Source: UBA11579 sp039714215
GTDB lineage: Bacteria > Chloroflexota > Anaerolineae > Anaerolineales > UBA11579
NCBI GenBank assembly: GCA_039714215.1
Contig: JBDLJU010000121.1
Coordinates: 1-9,300 of the forward strand
Reading direction: 5' to 3'
DNA: 9,300 nucleotides
A program made the translations under genes and the position numbers. Positions 1 to 7,800 of this stretch are shown one piece after another. Every line of letters begins with the position of its first letter. The stretch's first letter is position 1. The notes beneath the pieces were generated by a model. The model was not told the DNA's origin, did no database searches, and saw only the letters and a list, made by a program, of their open reading frames with translations.

Positions 1-12
1 TTTTATTACGTT

Positions 13-17
13 GAGGA
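13..17 (+). promoter_or_regulatory. Ribosome binding site deciding the start of the DUF4388 gene
   Basis: A GAGGA purine run lies 5 bases before the ATG at 23. It sits inside the reading frame that a TTG start at 11 would use. It therefore favours the ATG at 23, which also matches the usual N-terminus of DUF4388 proteins (MALKGNLRDF). Confidence 0.6.
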
Positions 18-22
18 CATGC

Positions 23-844
23 ATGGCGTTAAAGGGCAATTTAAGAGATTTCACAATTACGCAGCTCCTCAATCTGGTTAATCTGGCACAAAAGTCAGGC
101 ACCCTGGTTGTCGAAGGCAGTGGGAGTACCGCTCGGATTACTTTCCGAGAAGGTAAGCTCGCTTTTGCCGCGATTGAAAATGACGACAACAGCCTCGGCG
201 GTATCCTATTTAAAGGCAAAGTGATCACCAATGCACAGCTCAACACGATCAGCAATCATTCTACAACAATGAGCGATAAAGAACTCGGTTTGCTGCTGGT
301 CAACTCAGGTCATGTTACTCAAGAAGATATTATCGCCAGCCTGCAGAACCACTTTATCGACATCATTCAAAAACTTTTCAGCTGGGTGGAAGGTGTATTC
401 CATTTCATTGCTGGAGAGCTTCCCCCCGAAGACAAAATCCCCATCCGGATGGACCTGGAAAATATCATCATCGAAGGGTCCCGCCGGCTGCGCGAGTGGG
501 AGCAGCTGCAAGATGAACTCCCCAACCTTGATCTCGCCCTAAAATTCACCGACCGCCCTGGGGTTAACCTCAAGAATATCAATATGAGCGTTGAAGAATG
601 GCGGGTGGTATCGTACATCAATCCCAAGAACAGCATACGTCAGATCGCAAAAGCTTCTAAAATGTCGGATATCGAGATCCGGAAAATTATCTATGGCTTA
701 CTCCAAGCCGGCCTGGTCGAACTCGTACGGGCCGAGGGAGAGGTCCGCACCCTCCCGGGTTTAGACGCAGCCATGTCTGGGCACAGTAAAGAAGAACAGA
801 AAAATTTGGTCAACAGATTGATCGGCAGAATCAGGTCACTCTAA
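23..844 (+). CDS. DUF4388 (PATAN) domain protein with C-terminal winged helix
   Basis: A 273-residue protein with no signal peptide or membrane helix, so probably cytoplasmic. The N-terminus (MALKGNLRDFTITQLLNLVN, then a Gly-Thr-Leu turn) is the hallmark of DUF4388, also called PATAN after cyanobacterial PatA. The domain runs through about residue 150 and includes a segment rich in Phe and Trp (HFIDIIQKLFSWVEGVFHF). Residues about 190-235 (from VEEWRVVSYI through the LLQAGLVELV helix) look like a winged helix, which may bind DNA or protein. A tail of about 35 residues, rich in charged residues, follows. The family is known as a signalling or adaptor module, often fused to REC or beside small GTPases; its biochemistry is poorly defined. 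The GTPase gene follows after 27 bp, suggesting co-transcription and a functional pair. The frame could start at a TTG at 11, but the ATG at 23 has the better ribosome site and the family-typical N-terminus. Confidence 0.9.
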   Translation: MALKGNLRDFTITQLLNLVNLAQKSGTLVVEGSGSTARITFREGKLAFAAIENDDNSLGGILFKGKVITNAQLNTISNHSTTMSDKELGLLLVNSGHVTQEDIIASLQNHFIDIIQKLFSWVEGVFHFIAGELPPEDKIPIRMDLENIIIEGSRRLREWEQLQDELPNLDLALKFTDRPGVNLKNINMSVEEWRVVSYINPKNSIRQIAKASKMSDIEIRKIIYGLLQAGLVELVRAEGEVRTLPGLDAAMSGHSKEEQKNLVNRLIGRIRSL

Positions 845-871
845 TGATTTTTATTATAAGGATGAGGCATT

Positions 872-1405
872 ATGCAAACAGTTAAAATGGTTGTCACAGG
901 CCCATTCAATGCCGGCAAAACTGAATTTATTCAAACTGTCAGCGAGATTGACGTTGTCGCCACTGAACGTAAAATAACTTCAGAAGCTGAACGAATCAAA
1001 GATGCCACCACCGTTGCTATGGACTTCGGCAGGATCACGGTTGACGATGAATTGGTACTCTATTTGTTCGGTACTCCCGGCCAAAAACGCTTCGACTTCA
1101 TGTGGGAAATCCTCTCTGAGGGTATGCTCGGGTTCATTGTGATGGTCGACAGCACCCGCCCGGAAACTTTCCGAGAAGCCCGCTCCATCCTGGAGACCTT
1201 CCGCGCTTATGCGCCAACTCCCTACGTAGTTGCCGCCAACAAGCAAGACCTCGAAGACGCCTGGGACATTGATGACATGCGGATTGCCTTGCGCCTCGAT
1301 CCGAACATCAATTTACTGCCATGTTCCTCAATAAGCAAAGATGCGGTCAAAGAAGTGCTCCTCCAGCTGCTGACCAATATCCTTACCGAAATCGACGGAA
1401 GTTAA
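872..1405 (+). CDS. Small Ras-like GTPase, COG2229 type
   Basis: A 177-residue single-domain GTPase without membrane segments. The P-loop is GPFNAGKT (residues 10-17). A switch I-like stretch with paired threonines follows (TTVAMDFG, 46-53). The G3 region reads LFGTPGQ (65-71), the specificity motif is NKQD (123-126), and a G5-like CSS lies at 151-153. The length and the LFGTPGQ and MDFG segments match the COG2229 family, which includes the GTPases of actinobacterial conservons, rather than EF-Tu or Era-type proteins. Gly stands where most Ras-like proteins have Asp at the start of G3; as I recall, this is normal for the family. It should bind and hydrolyse GTP as a molecular switch. The DUF4388 protein encoded just upstream is the obvious candidate partner or regulator; no Roadblock/LC7 gene is visible. 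The ATG is preceded by AAGGATGAGG (858-867), a good ribosome site. Confidence 0.92.
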   Translation: MQTVKMVVTGPFNAGKTEFIQTVSEIDVVATERKITSEAERIKDATTVAMDFGRITVDDELVLYLFGTPGQKRFDFMWEILSEGMLGFIVMVDSTRPETFREARSILETFRAYAPTPYVVAANKQDLEDAWDIDDMRIALRLDPNINLLPCSSISKDAVKEVLLQLLTNILTEIDGS

Positions 1406-1439
1406 TCAAACAAACGAGATTGAAAAGAATACTTCCCCT

Positions 1440-2246
1440 GTGTCCACAATTACAACTGATCAAGGAATAGTTCATTACGAGGTGTTTGGCCGCGGCAGAC
1501 CGGTTATTTTGCTGCACGGCTGGCTTGGTTCTTGGGGTCTCTGGCATAAAACCATGACTGGATTACACGGACAATATCGTACTTACGCCTTAGATTTTTG
1601 GGGTTTTGGCGAATCAGGGAAGAAGCGAGAAACTTACAACATAAGTGATTTTGTCGGCCTGGTGGATCAATTCATGGAACAACTTGGGATCGTTCAGGCA
1701 CCAATGATTGGTCACAGCATGGGGGGCACGGTCAGTTTAGCCTTCACCATCAAACACCCAGAAAAAGTCAGCAAAGTGGGGGTGATCGGCTCCCCGGTAG
1801 ATGGTGAATCCCTCGCTTTTCTGCTCAAGTTAGCCGGAAAACCATTGATTGCCAAACTGGTTCACAACGCCCTCTGGGCGCTCAAGCTCGGAATCCGGTC
1901 AGCCGCTCCTTTCATCACAAAAGACAAACGCTGGTACGAGATGATCTCCGCAGACCTTTCCCAAACCACCACCGAATCCTTCTTGCTCAGCATCAAATCT
2001 CTTCGCAGCACGGACCTCACAGAGCAGCTTAGCTCCATTCAGGTACCCGTCATGGGGATCTTTGGAGCCAAAGATAATATCGTCAATCCCAACCAAAAAG
2101 ATGTTGTCCTTAACCTCGCCCAACAGCCACATGTAAATTTTTTTGAGAATGCCGGGCACTTCCCTATGCTTGATGATCCAGAACTTTTCCTCCAGGTAGT
2201 TAAAGACTTCCTCGATGTACCGCTCACCCCGCCTCAAACGCCATAA
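1440..2246 (+). CDS. Alpha/beta hydrolase, substrate unknown
   Basis: A 268-residue alpha/beta-hydrolase fold protein with the full catalytic set. The oxyanion-hole motif is HGWLG (residues 26-30). The DFWGFGES segment (52-59) is typical of the fold. The nucleophile elbow is GHSMGG with Ser93. The acid is Asp212 in GAKDNIV, and His240 lies in NAGHFPMLDDPE. The helical cap is about residues 120-190. No signal peptide is seen, so it is likely cytoplasmic. The family covers esterases, lipases, haloalkane dehalogenases, C-C hydrolases and others; a Ser nucleophile argues against a dehalogenase, but the substrate cannot be read from sequence. The GTG start lies 34 bp after the GTPase stop with only a weak purine run (GAAAAG) upstream. 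The frame is open back to the GTPase stop but has no ATG or GTG there, so translation may depend on coupling. It is probably in the same operon as the GTPase. Confidence 0.9.
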   Translation: MSTITTDQGIVHYEVFGRGRPVILLHGWLGSWGLWHKTMTGLHGQYRTYALDFWGFGESGKKRETYNISDFVGLVDQFMEQLGIVQAPMIGHSMGGTVSLAFTIKHPEKVSKVGVIGSPVDGESLAFLLKLAGKPLIAKLVHNALWALKLGIRSAAPFITKDKRWYEMISADLSQTTTESFLLSIKSLRSTDLTEQLSSIQVPVMGIFGAKDNIVNPNQKDVVLNLAQQPHVNFFENAGHFPMLDDPELFLQVVKDFLDVPLTPPQTP

Positions 2247-2448
2247 TTTCCCAAAAATTCACTCAAAATTTTGCCCCTACAATCGAAAATAACCTGAAAT
2301 TACAATACTCAGGGTTTCAATCACAGGTATACTCAATTTAACGTGTGCTTCAGCTTAAAATCAGCACGCGAGCTATGTGTTGTTCATAACTGGTTGGTTC
2401 TTTCTGATTGGTAAACAACCATTAATTAACTGTGTAATCGGTATAACC
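2247..2448. other. Non-coding gap with possible promoter
   Basis: This 202-bp AT-rich gap between the hydrolase and the beta-helix protein is the longest clearly non-coding stretch. A TATACT hexamer at 2328-2333 resembles a -10 box but lacks a good -35 at normal spacing. TGTAAT at 2433-2438 lies only 10 bases before the ATG at 2449, with TTGGTA (2408-2413) 19 bases upstream of it; if used, it would give an almost leaderless message. A hairpin lies at 2342-2370. No factor-independent terminator with a T-run is evident after the hydrolase. A promoter here is plausible but unproven. Confidence 0.3.
2342..2370 (+). repeat. Inverted repeat, possible hairpin in leader
   Basis: CGTGTGCT (2342-2349) can pair with AGCACGCG (2363-2370) over all eight positions, with one G-T wobble, around a 13-base loop. 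No T-run follows, so it does not look like an intrinsic terminator. It lies about 80 bases before the ATG at 2449 and could be a leader structure, an operator-like palindrome or chance. Confidence 0.35.
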
Positions 2449-3744
2449 ATGATTAGAGTAAGTTTACGAGATAACCGCTACCTTTATCCCTTCAATGACT
2501 ATGCCCGTGATTTACGCATCGGGAATAAACCATTGTGGCTGCACCACAGCGATATTCTCAGCCAATACGCCCATACCGAACGACAGGCAGAGGAATTTGA
2601 AGACATCTTCGCACCTAGCTTTTTCTCTTCGAAGGACCAGGCCTGCATTGTTTACCGGGACAATCTGTTCTTTGACAAATTCTTCATCGCTGAGTTCATC
2701 GAAGCGGCCTCGAAACGCAACCAGCCCAGCCGCGCCGCATTCAATCCTGCTAACCCGGCCTTCAAAGAACATGCCCAGCCGCTCTCTACTTCTTACACAC
2801 CGTCAGGTGATTATTTCCTCGCAGACCTGTGGTTTTTCCCCAACGGACCCACTCAAGAAACCCCTGAACCGCTGGTCATCGACATGGATGCCCGAGAGAT
2901 AGGTTATTACCATATCCCCAGCTATATGGCTGCCCAGCAAGGAGACCTCACCTACCAGGTCCCTCTCAAAGCGTTTGTCGCAATCGATTCCTGGGTACAC
3001 ATTTACATCGCTGATGTGATCTTTGGCTTGTTCTCCCGCGGCGCTCGCTTTGAGCAGCGATTGAACGACGAGTTAAAATTCAAGCTCCAGGTATTAGGCA
3101 CAGCAATGTATGAAGGCAAACAGCTGCTAGAAAGCTCCAAAGTAGTTCAAATTGGCAAGGACTGTGTGATCGACCCCACTGCGATCATTCATGGACCGAC
3201 AACCATCGGAGACAACGTCACCATCGGAGCCGGAACAGTGATCGAAAACTGCATCATCGGCAGCAACGTGAATATTTCTCAGGGCTGCCAGCTGATGCTC
3301 TCCGTTGTTGGAGATGGAACTTTCCTGCCTTTCCGTGCCTCTCTTTTTATGACCACCTTGATGGAAAACAGCATGGTCGCCCAAAACACCTGCCTGCAGA
3401 TGTGTGTAATTGGACGTAATACCTTTATCGGTGCCGGCAGCACGTTTACCGACTTCAATTTAATCCCTACCCCCATCCGGGCGATCGATGGCACTGGAAA
3501 GCTCAACCTCTCAAATAGAGAGGTGATGGGCGGGTGTGTCGGGCATAACTGCCGGATTGGCGCTGGGGTGATCATCCACCCCGCACGGGTGATCGAATCG
3601 GATGTCGTCATTGTAGCATCCGAACATCGCAGAGTGATCGCCCGCAATGTCACCTACGAAGACAGCGACCACCACCGTCTCAAGGCTGCTGACCTCCACC
3701 GCAGGCTTTATGCCCCATCCAGGGAGTCTCAAGATTCATGGTAG
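2449..3744 (+). CDS. GlmU-like protein: degenerate nucleotidyltransferase region plus left-handed beta-helix
   Basis: A 431-residue protein. The N-terminus (RYLYPFNDYARDLRIG, ending at residue 25) resembles the start of NTP_transf_4 (GlmU-like sugar nucleotidyltransferase) proteins, in which LxPLTxTRPVADLRxG is typical. The usual Gly-rich nucleotide loop (GxGTR) is absent, so pyrophosphorylase activity is doubtful. From about residue 231 to 410 there are hexapeptide repeats of the [LIV]GxxxxI type (IGKDCVIDPTAIIHG, TIGDNVTIGAG, IIGSNVNIS, VIGRNTFIGAG, RIGAGVIIHP). These form a left-handed beta-helix as in acyltransferases and the GlmU C-terminal domain; such proteins usually trimerise. The likely role is sugar or cell-envelope metabolism, but no substrate can be named. 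The frame is open back to a GTG at 2377, which would add a hydrophobic 24-residue leader. I chose the ATG at 2449 because the family-like sequence begins there, although its ribosome site is weak. The stop overlaps the next small ORF. Confidence 0.82.
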   Translation: MIRVSLRDNRYLYPFNDYARDLRIGNKPLWLHHSDILSQYAHTERQAEEFEDIFAPSFFSSKDQACIVYRDNLFFDKFFIAEFIEAASKRNQPSRAAFNPANPAFKEHAQPLSTSYTPSGDYFLADLWFFPNGPTQETPEPLVIDMDAREIGYYHIPSYMAAQQGDLTYQVPLKAFVAIDSWVHIYIADVIFGLFSRGARFEQRLNDELKFKLQVLGTAMYEGKQLLESSKVVQIGKDCVIDPTAIIHGPTTIGDNVTIGAGTVIENCIIGSNVNISQGCQLMLSVVGDGTFLPFRASLFMTTLMENSMVAQNTCLQMCVIGRNTFIGAGSTFTDFNLIPTPIRAIDGTGKLNLSNREVMGGCVGHNCRIGAGVIIHPARVIESDVVIVASEHRRVIARNVTYEDSDHHRLKAADLHRRLYAPSRESQDSW

Positions 3745-3980
3745 CGAAGAACACGCTTTCCTGGAAATTCCTGCTGGCGAATAATCTGCTTTACGAACAA
3801 ATTTCTCGCCAACAGGCTGAAGAAATTGATACAATTACAGCAAAACCCAGGTTTGATCTTGCTGGCTTCACCTGGCTAAAGAAAAACAGCGAAAAGAAAG
3901 CGACAAAGAAATTTGGCTGCGTGCCCAAGCAGTTCAATAATTACCCTAATCTAACCGGAGGGATCCATGGGCAATGCTAG
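3738..3980 (+). CDS. Possible small protein of unknown function (80 residues)
   Basis: An open frame fills the 222-bp gap between the beta-helix gene and the response regulator. Its ATG overlaps the upstream TAG (ATGGTAG), a layout common for translational coupling. AGGGAG at 3721-3726 lies 11 bases before it as a possible ribosome site. The end runs 14 bases into the next gene. The predicted product is soluble, begins MVAKNTLSWKFLLANNLLYE, and has a lysine-rich middle (LKKNSEKKATKKFG, about residues 47-60); I recognise no domain. Codon choice looks moderately coding-like, with GAA, CTG and AAG frequent. Against it: a chance frame of this length is not rare, and the last residues (TGGIHGQC) are read through the ribosome site and start of the next gene. 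Treat as hypothetical; the gap may instead be plain spacer. Confidence 0.35.
   Translation: MVAKNTLSWKFLLANNLLYEQISRQQAEEIDTITAKPRFDLAGFTWLKKNSEKKATKKFGCVPKQFNNYPNLTGGIHGQC
3957..3962 (+). promoter_or_regulatory. Strong ribosome binding site of the response regulator
   Basis: GGAGGG lies 4 bases before the ATG at 3967. It is the strongest Shine-Dalgarno match in the window and fixes the regulator's start. It suggests this gene is translated more strongly than its neighbours, whose ribosome sites are weaker. Confidence 0.75.
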
Positions 3981-4863
3981 AATACTGATCGTAGAAGACG
4001 ACACTGACATCTCCAACATGCTTAAAATATATTTCGGCGGGCAGGGATACGATGTGGAAATTGCAGGCCGCGGTTTCGCCGCTCTCGAGAAAACCCGGCA
4101 GAATCTCCCTCATCTGATTGTCCTCGACATCATGCTGCCTGATATTGATGGCTACGAAGTCTGCAGTCGGCTGCGCACCAGCACTCGCACCAGCCATATC
4201 CCGATCATTTTCCTTACCCAAAAAGATGAACGCAGTGACAAACTCCAGGGCTTGGAACTTGGTGCTGACGATTACATTACCAAGCCCTTCGATATTGAAG
4301 AGCTAAAATTCCGTGTAAAAAACGCGATTGCCCGGGCAGAACGGGAAAGCCTCACCGACCCGCGCTCTGGGTTGCCCTCTGGCCGCCTGATCGAAGACCA
4401 ACTCCGTTCAATCATTCGCCGCAAAGATTGGTCCTTTTTGGATGTGCGGGTCAATTTTTTCGAAGGTTTTAAAGAAGTCTATGGGTTCGTTGCTGCAGAT
4501 GACCTCGTCCGCTTTACTACCATGCTCCTCGCTGAAGTGGTTGATGAATTTGGGTCCCCGAGTGACTTCATCGGGCATCCTGGCGGAAACAGTTTCATCG
4601 TGATCAGTAATGAAGTAGACAGCCCGCAGATCCAAGAGCAAATCAAGCTGCGTTTCCGAGAGCAGGTGCTCTCGCACTACAGTTTTATCGACCGTGAAAA
4701 CGGACACATTCTCACCACCACAGATGCTGGTGAGCAAAAACAAACACCACTAATGTCAATATCCATCGGCGCGATTTCTCCCAGCCAACACATCTTTGGC
4801 GACATTCGCGAAATCACCGAACTGGCTGCTGAAGCCCGGCGGATGGATACGATCAACACCTGA
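3967..4863 (+). CDS. Response regulator with degenerate GGDEF domain
   Basis: A 298-residue cytoplasmic protein. Residues 1-120 are a complete receiver domain: acidic pocket Glu10-Asp11-Asp12, phosphoacceptor Asp54 in LDIMLPD, Thr84, and Lys106 in the TKPF motif. Residues about 128-295 follow the GGDEF fold: LTDPRSGLPSGRLIEDQL at the start, a segment ending VYGFVAADD (171-179), then HPGGNSF (204-210) where GGDEF belongs, and MSISIGA near the end. The signature is GGNSF, and the metal-binding DxD-like segment reads RVNFFEGFKE (161-170), so diguanylate cyclase activity is very unlikely. Such domains can act as nucleotide or protein binding modules; which applies here is inference. There is no DNA-binding domain. 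The stop is 18 bases before the ATG of the large sensor, so the two are probably co-transcribed and may be a cognate pair, if the sensor ends in a kinase. Confidence 0.92.
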   Translation: MGNARILIVEDDTDISNMLKIYFGGQGYDVEIAGRGFAALEKTRQNLPHLIVLDIMLPDIDGYEVCSRLRTSTRTSHIPIIFLTQKDERSDKLQGLELGADDYITKPFDIEELKFRVKNAIARAERESLTDPRSGLPSGRLIEDQLRSIIRRKDWSFLDVRVNFFEGFKEVYGFVAADDLVRFTTMLLAEVVDEFGSPSDFIGHPGGNSFIVISNEVDSPQIQEQIKLRFREQVLSHYSFIDRENGHILTTTDAGEQKQTPLMSISIGAISPSQHIFGDIREITELAAEARRMDTINT

Positions 4864-4881
4864 GAGAGGTCTAGATAACCC

Positions 4882-7800
4882 ATGTTTGGATTGGGGACTA
4901 CCGCCTTCGCCTTAATTATTGCCGGAATAGCCTTGCTGCTGCTGGTTATTCCAATAGCCTCGCGCTATGTTTCCCGCGGCCGAAAAGCAATCGACCCTGC
5001 CGCTTTTCCTCCTATCATCCAGGCAGACCTTGCTCAGAATGAAAACGCGGTGTTTATCGTCCAGCCCGGTGGCAGGGTAGTCTTCATCAATGACAACGCC
5101 GCCAATTGGTTCAACATCAGCACAAATGCTGCCCCCAACCTGGAGCGCATGGCTCGCCTCGCCCGCCCTTCCGAGGCTTTTCTAAGCTTGTGTTCAACTT
5201 CTGGTCAGGCTCGCTTTACCCTGCAGCAAACCTTCGTCGAAGGTAGCTCTTATTTTATTCCTTTCCAGGACGGACAAGCCATCATGGTTGTGCTGGAAAA
5301 ACCCCAGCTCACCAACCTCGATCAAACTGAATCAAACCTCTCATCTCAAGCAGTCAATATCTTCACCGAGATCAGCCAACGGATGTCCTCCAGCTTGGAT
5401 CTCGAAACAACCATCCGGACAATCCTCTTTAGCATCGATCAGCTGATTCCCTCTGATTTTTCAGAGGTCACAATCTGGGAGCAGGAAAACCAATGCTTCA
5501 GCTCCTATCGCTACCTGGTTGAGGAAGACGGTATCCGCAGATTGAGTAAAAGCGCTACCTCGTACAAGCTTGATGAGGGCTATACCGGGTATCTGGCATC
5601 TCAAACTGGTCCACAATTGATCGATGATGTCTCCACTTTCATCGCCGCCCGACCTGCGGTCAGCCGCTTAGAATTCCCCTTCCGCTCCTTCCTCGGGATT
5701 CCTCTCAAGATTGGGGAGCAAAAAGTAGGCACCATCGAGCTGGCCTCTCAAGTCCCTGAAGGCTTTACTGAGGCGGACACGGAAGTCCTGGAAATGCTTG
5801 CCGGCCATGCGGTCATTGCCTTGCATAATGCCATCACGCATAACAAAGAAAAGCTGCGTGCAGAAGAAATGACCGGGCTTGCTGAACTTGCCCAGGTTGG
5901 CCGTGCAATCCAAAAGAGTGAAAATGTCTACCAGGAGTTGATCGAAAGCATCAGCCCGTTGGTAGATGCAGAAATCCTCGGATTCTTGATCCTCAACGAA
6001 GGCACCTCCATGCTGGAAGGAAGAAATCCATTCAAAGGACTGCCGACCCAATTCACAGAGCTGTATCGCGCTGACATCAGTGGAAACAGCACAGGCCGCT
6101 CGCTCTGGGAAGAGCAAGATGTGATCATCACCGATGACTTTTCCGAAAATTCTCCGATGGGCGCCCTCGGGTTAGCCCCCTTAGCCCAGGCCGCTGCGAT
6201 GCGTGAGACCGTGCTAGTTCCTCTGATCGTCGAAGGGAAGGCTTTCGGATATCTGCAGGCAGCCAACAAGACCAATGGAGGCAGATTCAACGAAGAAGAC
6301 CTTCGCCTGATGCGAACCATCACAGGGCAAGTCGCCCCAATGTTAGACAATGCCGCTACGCTCAAACAATCCAAAATTAGGGCTCAGCGTGCCGAGGCCC
6401 TCCGCAGGATTGCAAGCCTGGCCGGTTCAGATGGCACCAAAGAAGAAATACTCAAATTCTCACTAATTGAACTCGGCCGCTACCTGCAGGCAGATGTCGC
6501 TTTTACCCTGCTGCTTGACGAAGACTTAGGCATCCATCATCTCCATCCAGATTCAGCGATTGGTGTTCCTTCCTCGGCAATCGAAACGATCACCCGCCAG
6601 TTTGCAGCAGTGATGGGTATGGGACATACCGTAACCGAGAACCTCACCGCGCTGATCAGTGGTGACATGCTCGTCGACCCCCAACTACCCAGCACATATC
6701 AAAGCTTACAGCCTCACATGCCCGACACACATTCCCTGCTGATTGTTCCGCTGTTGACCGGTGGTCGCAGTATTGGTGAAATTGTGATTGGCAGCAACCA
6801 CCGTAATTTCTTTGAAGAGCACGACATCCAATCGTTGTCCTCCGCTGCCGAGCAGATTGCCGGCGCAATAGAACGAACAAGCCTGCTCAACCAAACCGAC
6901 CATGGATTGCAGCAGCGCATTGATCAGCTCACCACCCTCAACCGCCTCAGCAGGCAGATCAACTCCTCAAACAATATCGACCAAATCCTTCAACTCATTT
7001 TCTCAGAAGCACTGCGGGTTTCCCGGGCAGACAGTGCCGGAATATTCTTACTAAAATTGGACAAAACCGGTACAACCACCGACGAGATCACCCTACGGTA
7101 CGGCCACACTCCAGAAAAACCGACCCGCCTGGATCTTGAAGCGCTCAACCAGCGAGAGAGCATGACCATCGAGGACTTTAACCAAAGCCAGTTCGCCCCC
7201 GATGATCCTAACTACCAATCTGCCCTCCTGGTCCCCATTTCCCAACTTGGAAAACCAGTAGGGTTAATTCGCTTGTTCTCACTTCAACCCCGTTTCTTCA
7301 ATCGCGAAACAATAGATGTAATCCAATCTGTTGCAGTGCAAACCGGATCAGCGATCACTAATATCCTCCGTTACCAAGAAGCGGACCAGCAATCCTCCGT
7401 ACTCGAGGAGCAGGCGAAGGCATTAAAACGCATTCTCTCCTCGCAGCATCAACTCCACATTGACCAGCCTCTACCAGAGCAGCTTGGCACTATCGCAAAA
7501 TCAATTCAATCCTCCACCCAATTCGATGTCGTCCTGATTTATTCCTACGACTCAATCCGAAAAACCATTCAAGCGCAGGCATCCGCCGGACTCTCTACTG
7601 ACGATTACAACTCGATCGGTGATGTGGCCTTCACCTGGGAATCTGTAGCCCCCTTAACCCAGAGAAACTTTAAGATCAGCCGGTCATACTTTATCCCCTT
7701 CGATGTTGTTCCAAATGCTCCTTCTTTAATCCCGGATTTTGCCATGGATGACTTCACCGTCCCGGAAGATACCGAGCATGCCTGGTTACCTGGAGACCGC

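Noticed and set aside
11..22. TTG start for the DUF4388 gene, adding four residues
   Set aside because: The GAGGA ribosome site lies inside this stretch, and the family N-terminus begins at the ATG at 23.
2252..2274. AT-rich imperfect palindrome after the hydrolase as an intrinsic terminator
   Set aside because: The stem is almost only A-T pairs with an internal mismatch and has no following T-run.
2495..2902. Plus-strand frame of 135 codons inside the beta-helix gene
   Set aside because: It is a different frame of a well-supported gene; the product is Ser, Thr and Pro rich without motifs, typical of a shadow.
3279..3653. Minus-strand open frame of 124 codons
   Set aside because: It lies opposite the hexapeptide-repeat coding region, its product shows no recognisable domain, and the + strand frame has clear family motifs.
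3826..3854. TTGATA as a -35 box for the response regulator
   Set aside because: No -10-like hexamer is found at 16-18 bases downstream.
3847..3875. Inverted repeat CCAGGT / ACCTGG as a terminator or operator
   Set aside because: The stem is six pairs with a 17-base loop and is followed by an A-rich rather than T-rich run; it is compatible with chance and lies inside the candidate small ORF.
5668..6374. Two overlapping minus-strand frames of about 149 codons
   Set aside because: They overlap each other and lie opposite GAF1 and GAF2 of the sensor, which has a continuous frame with domain motifs.
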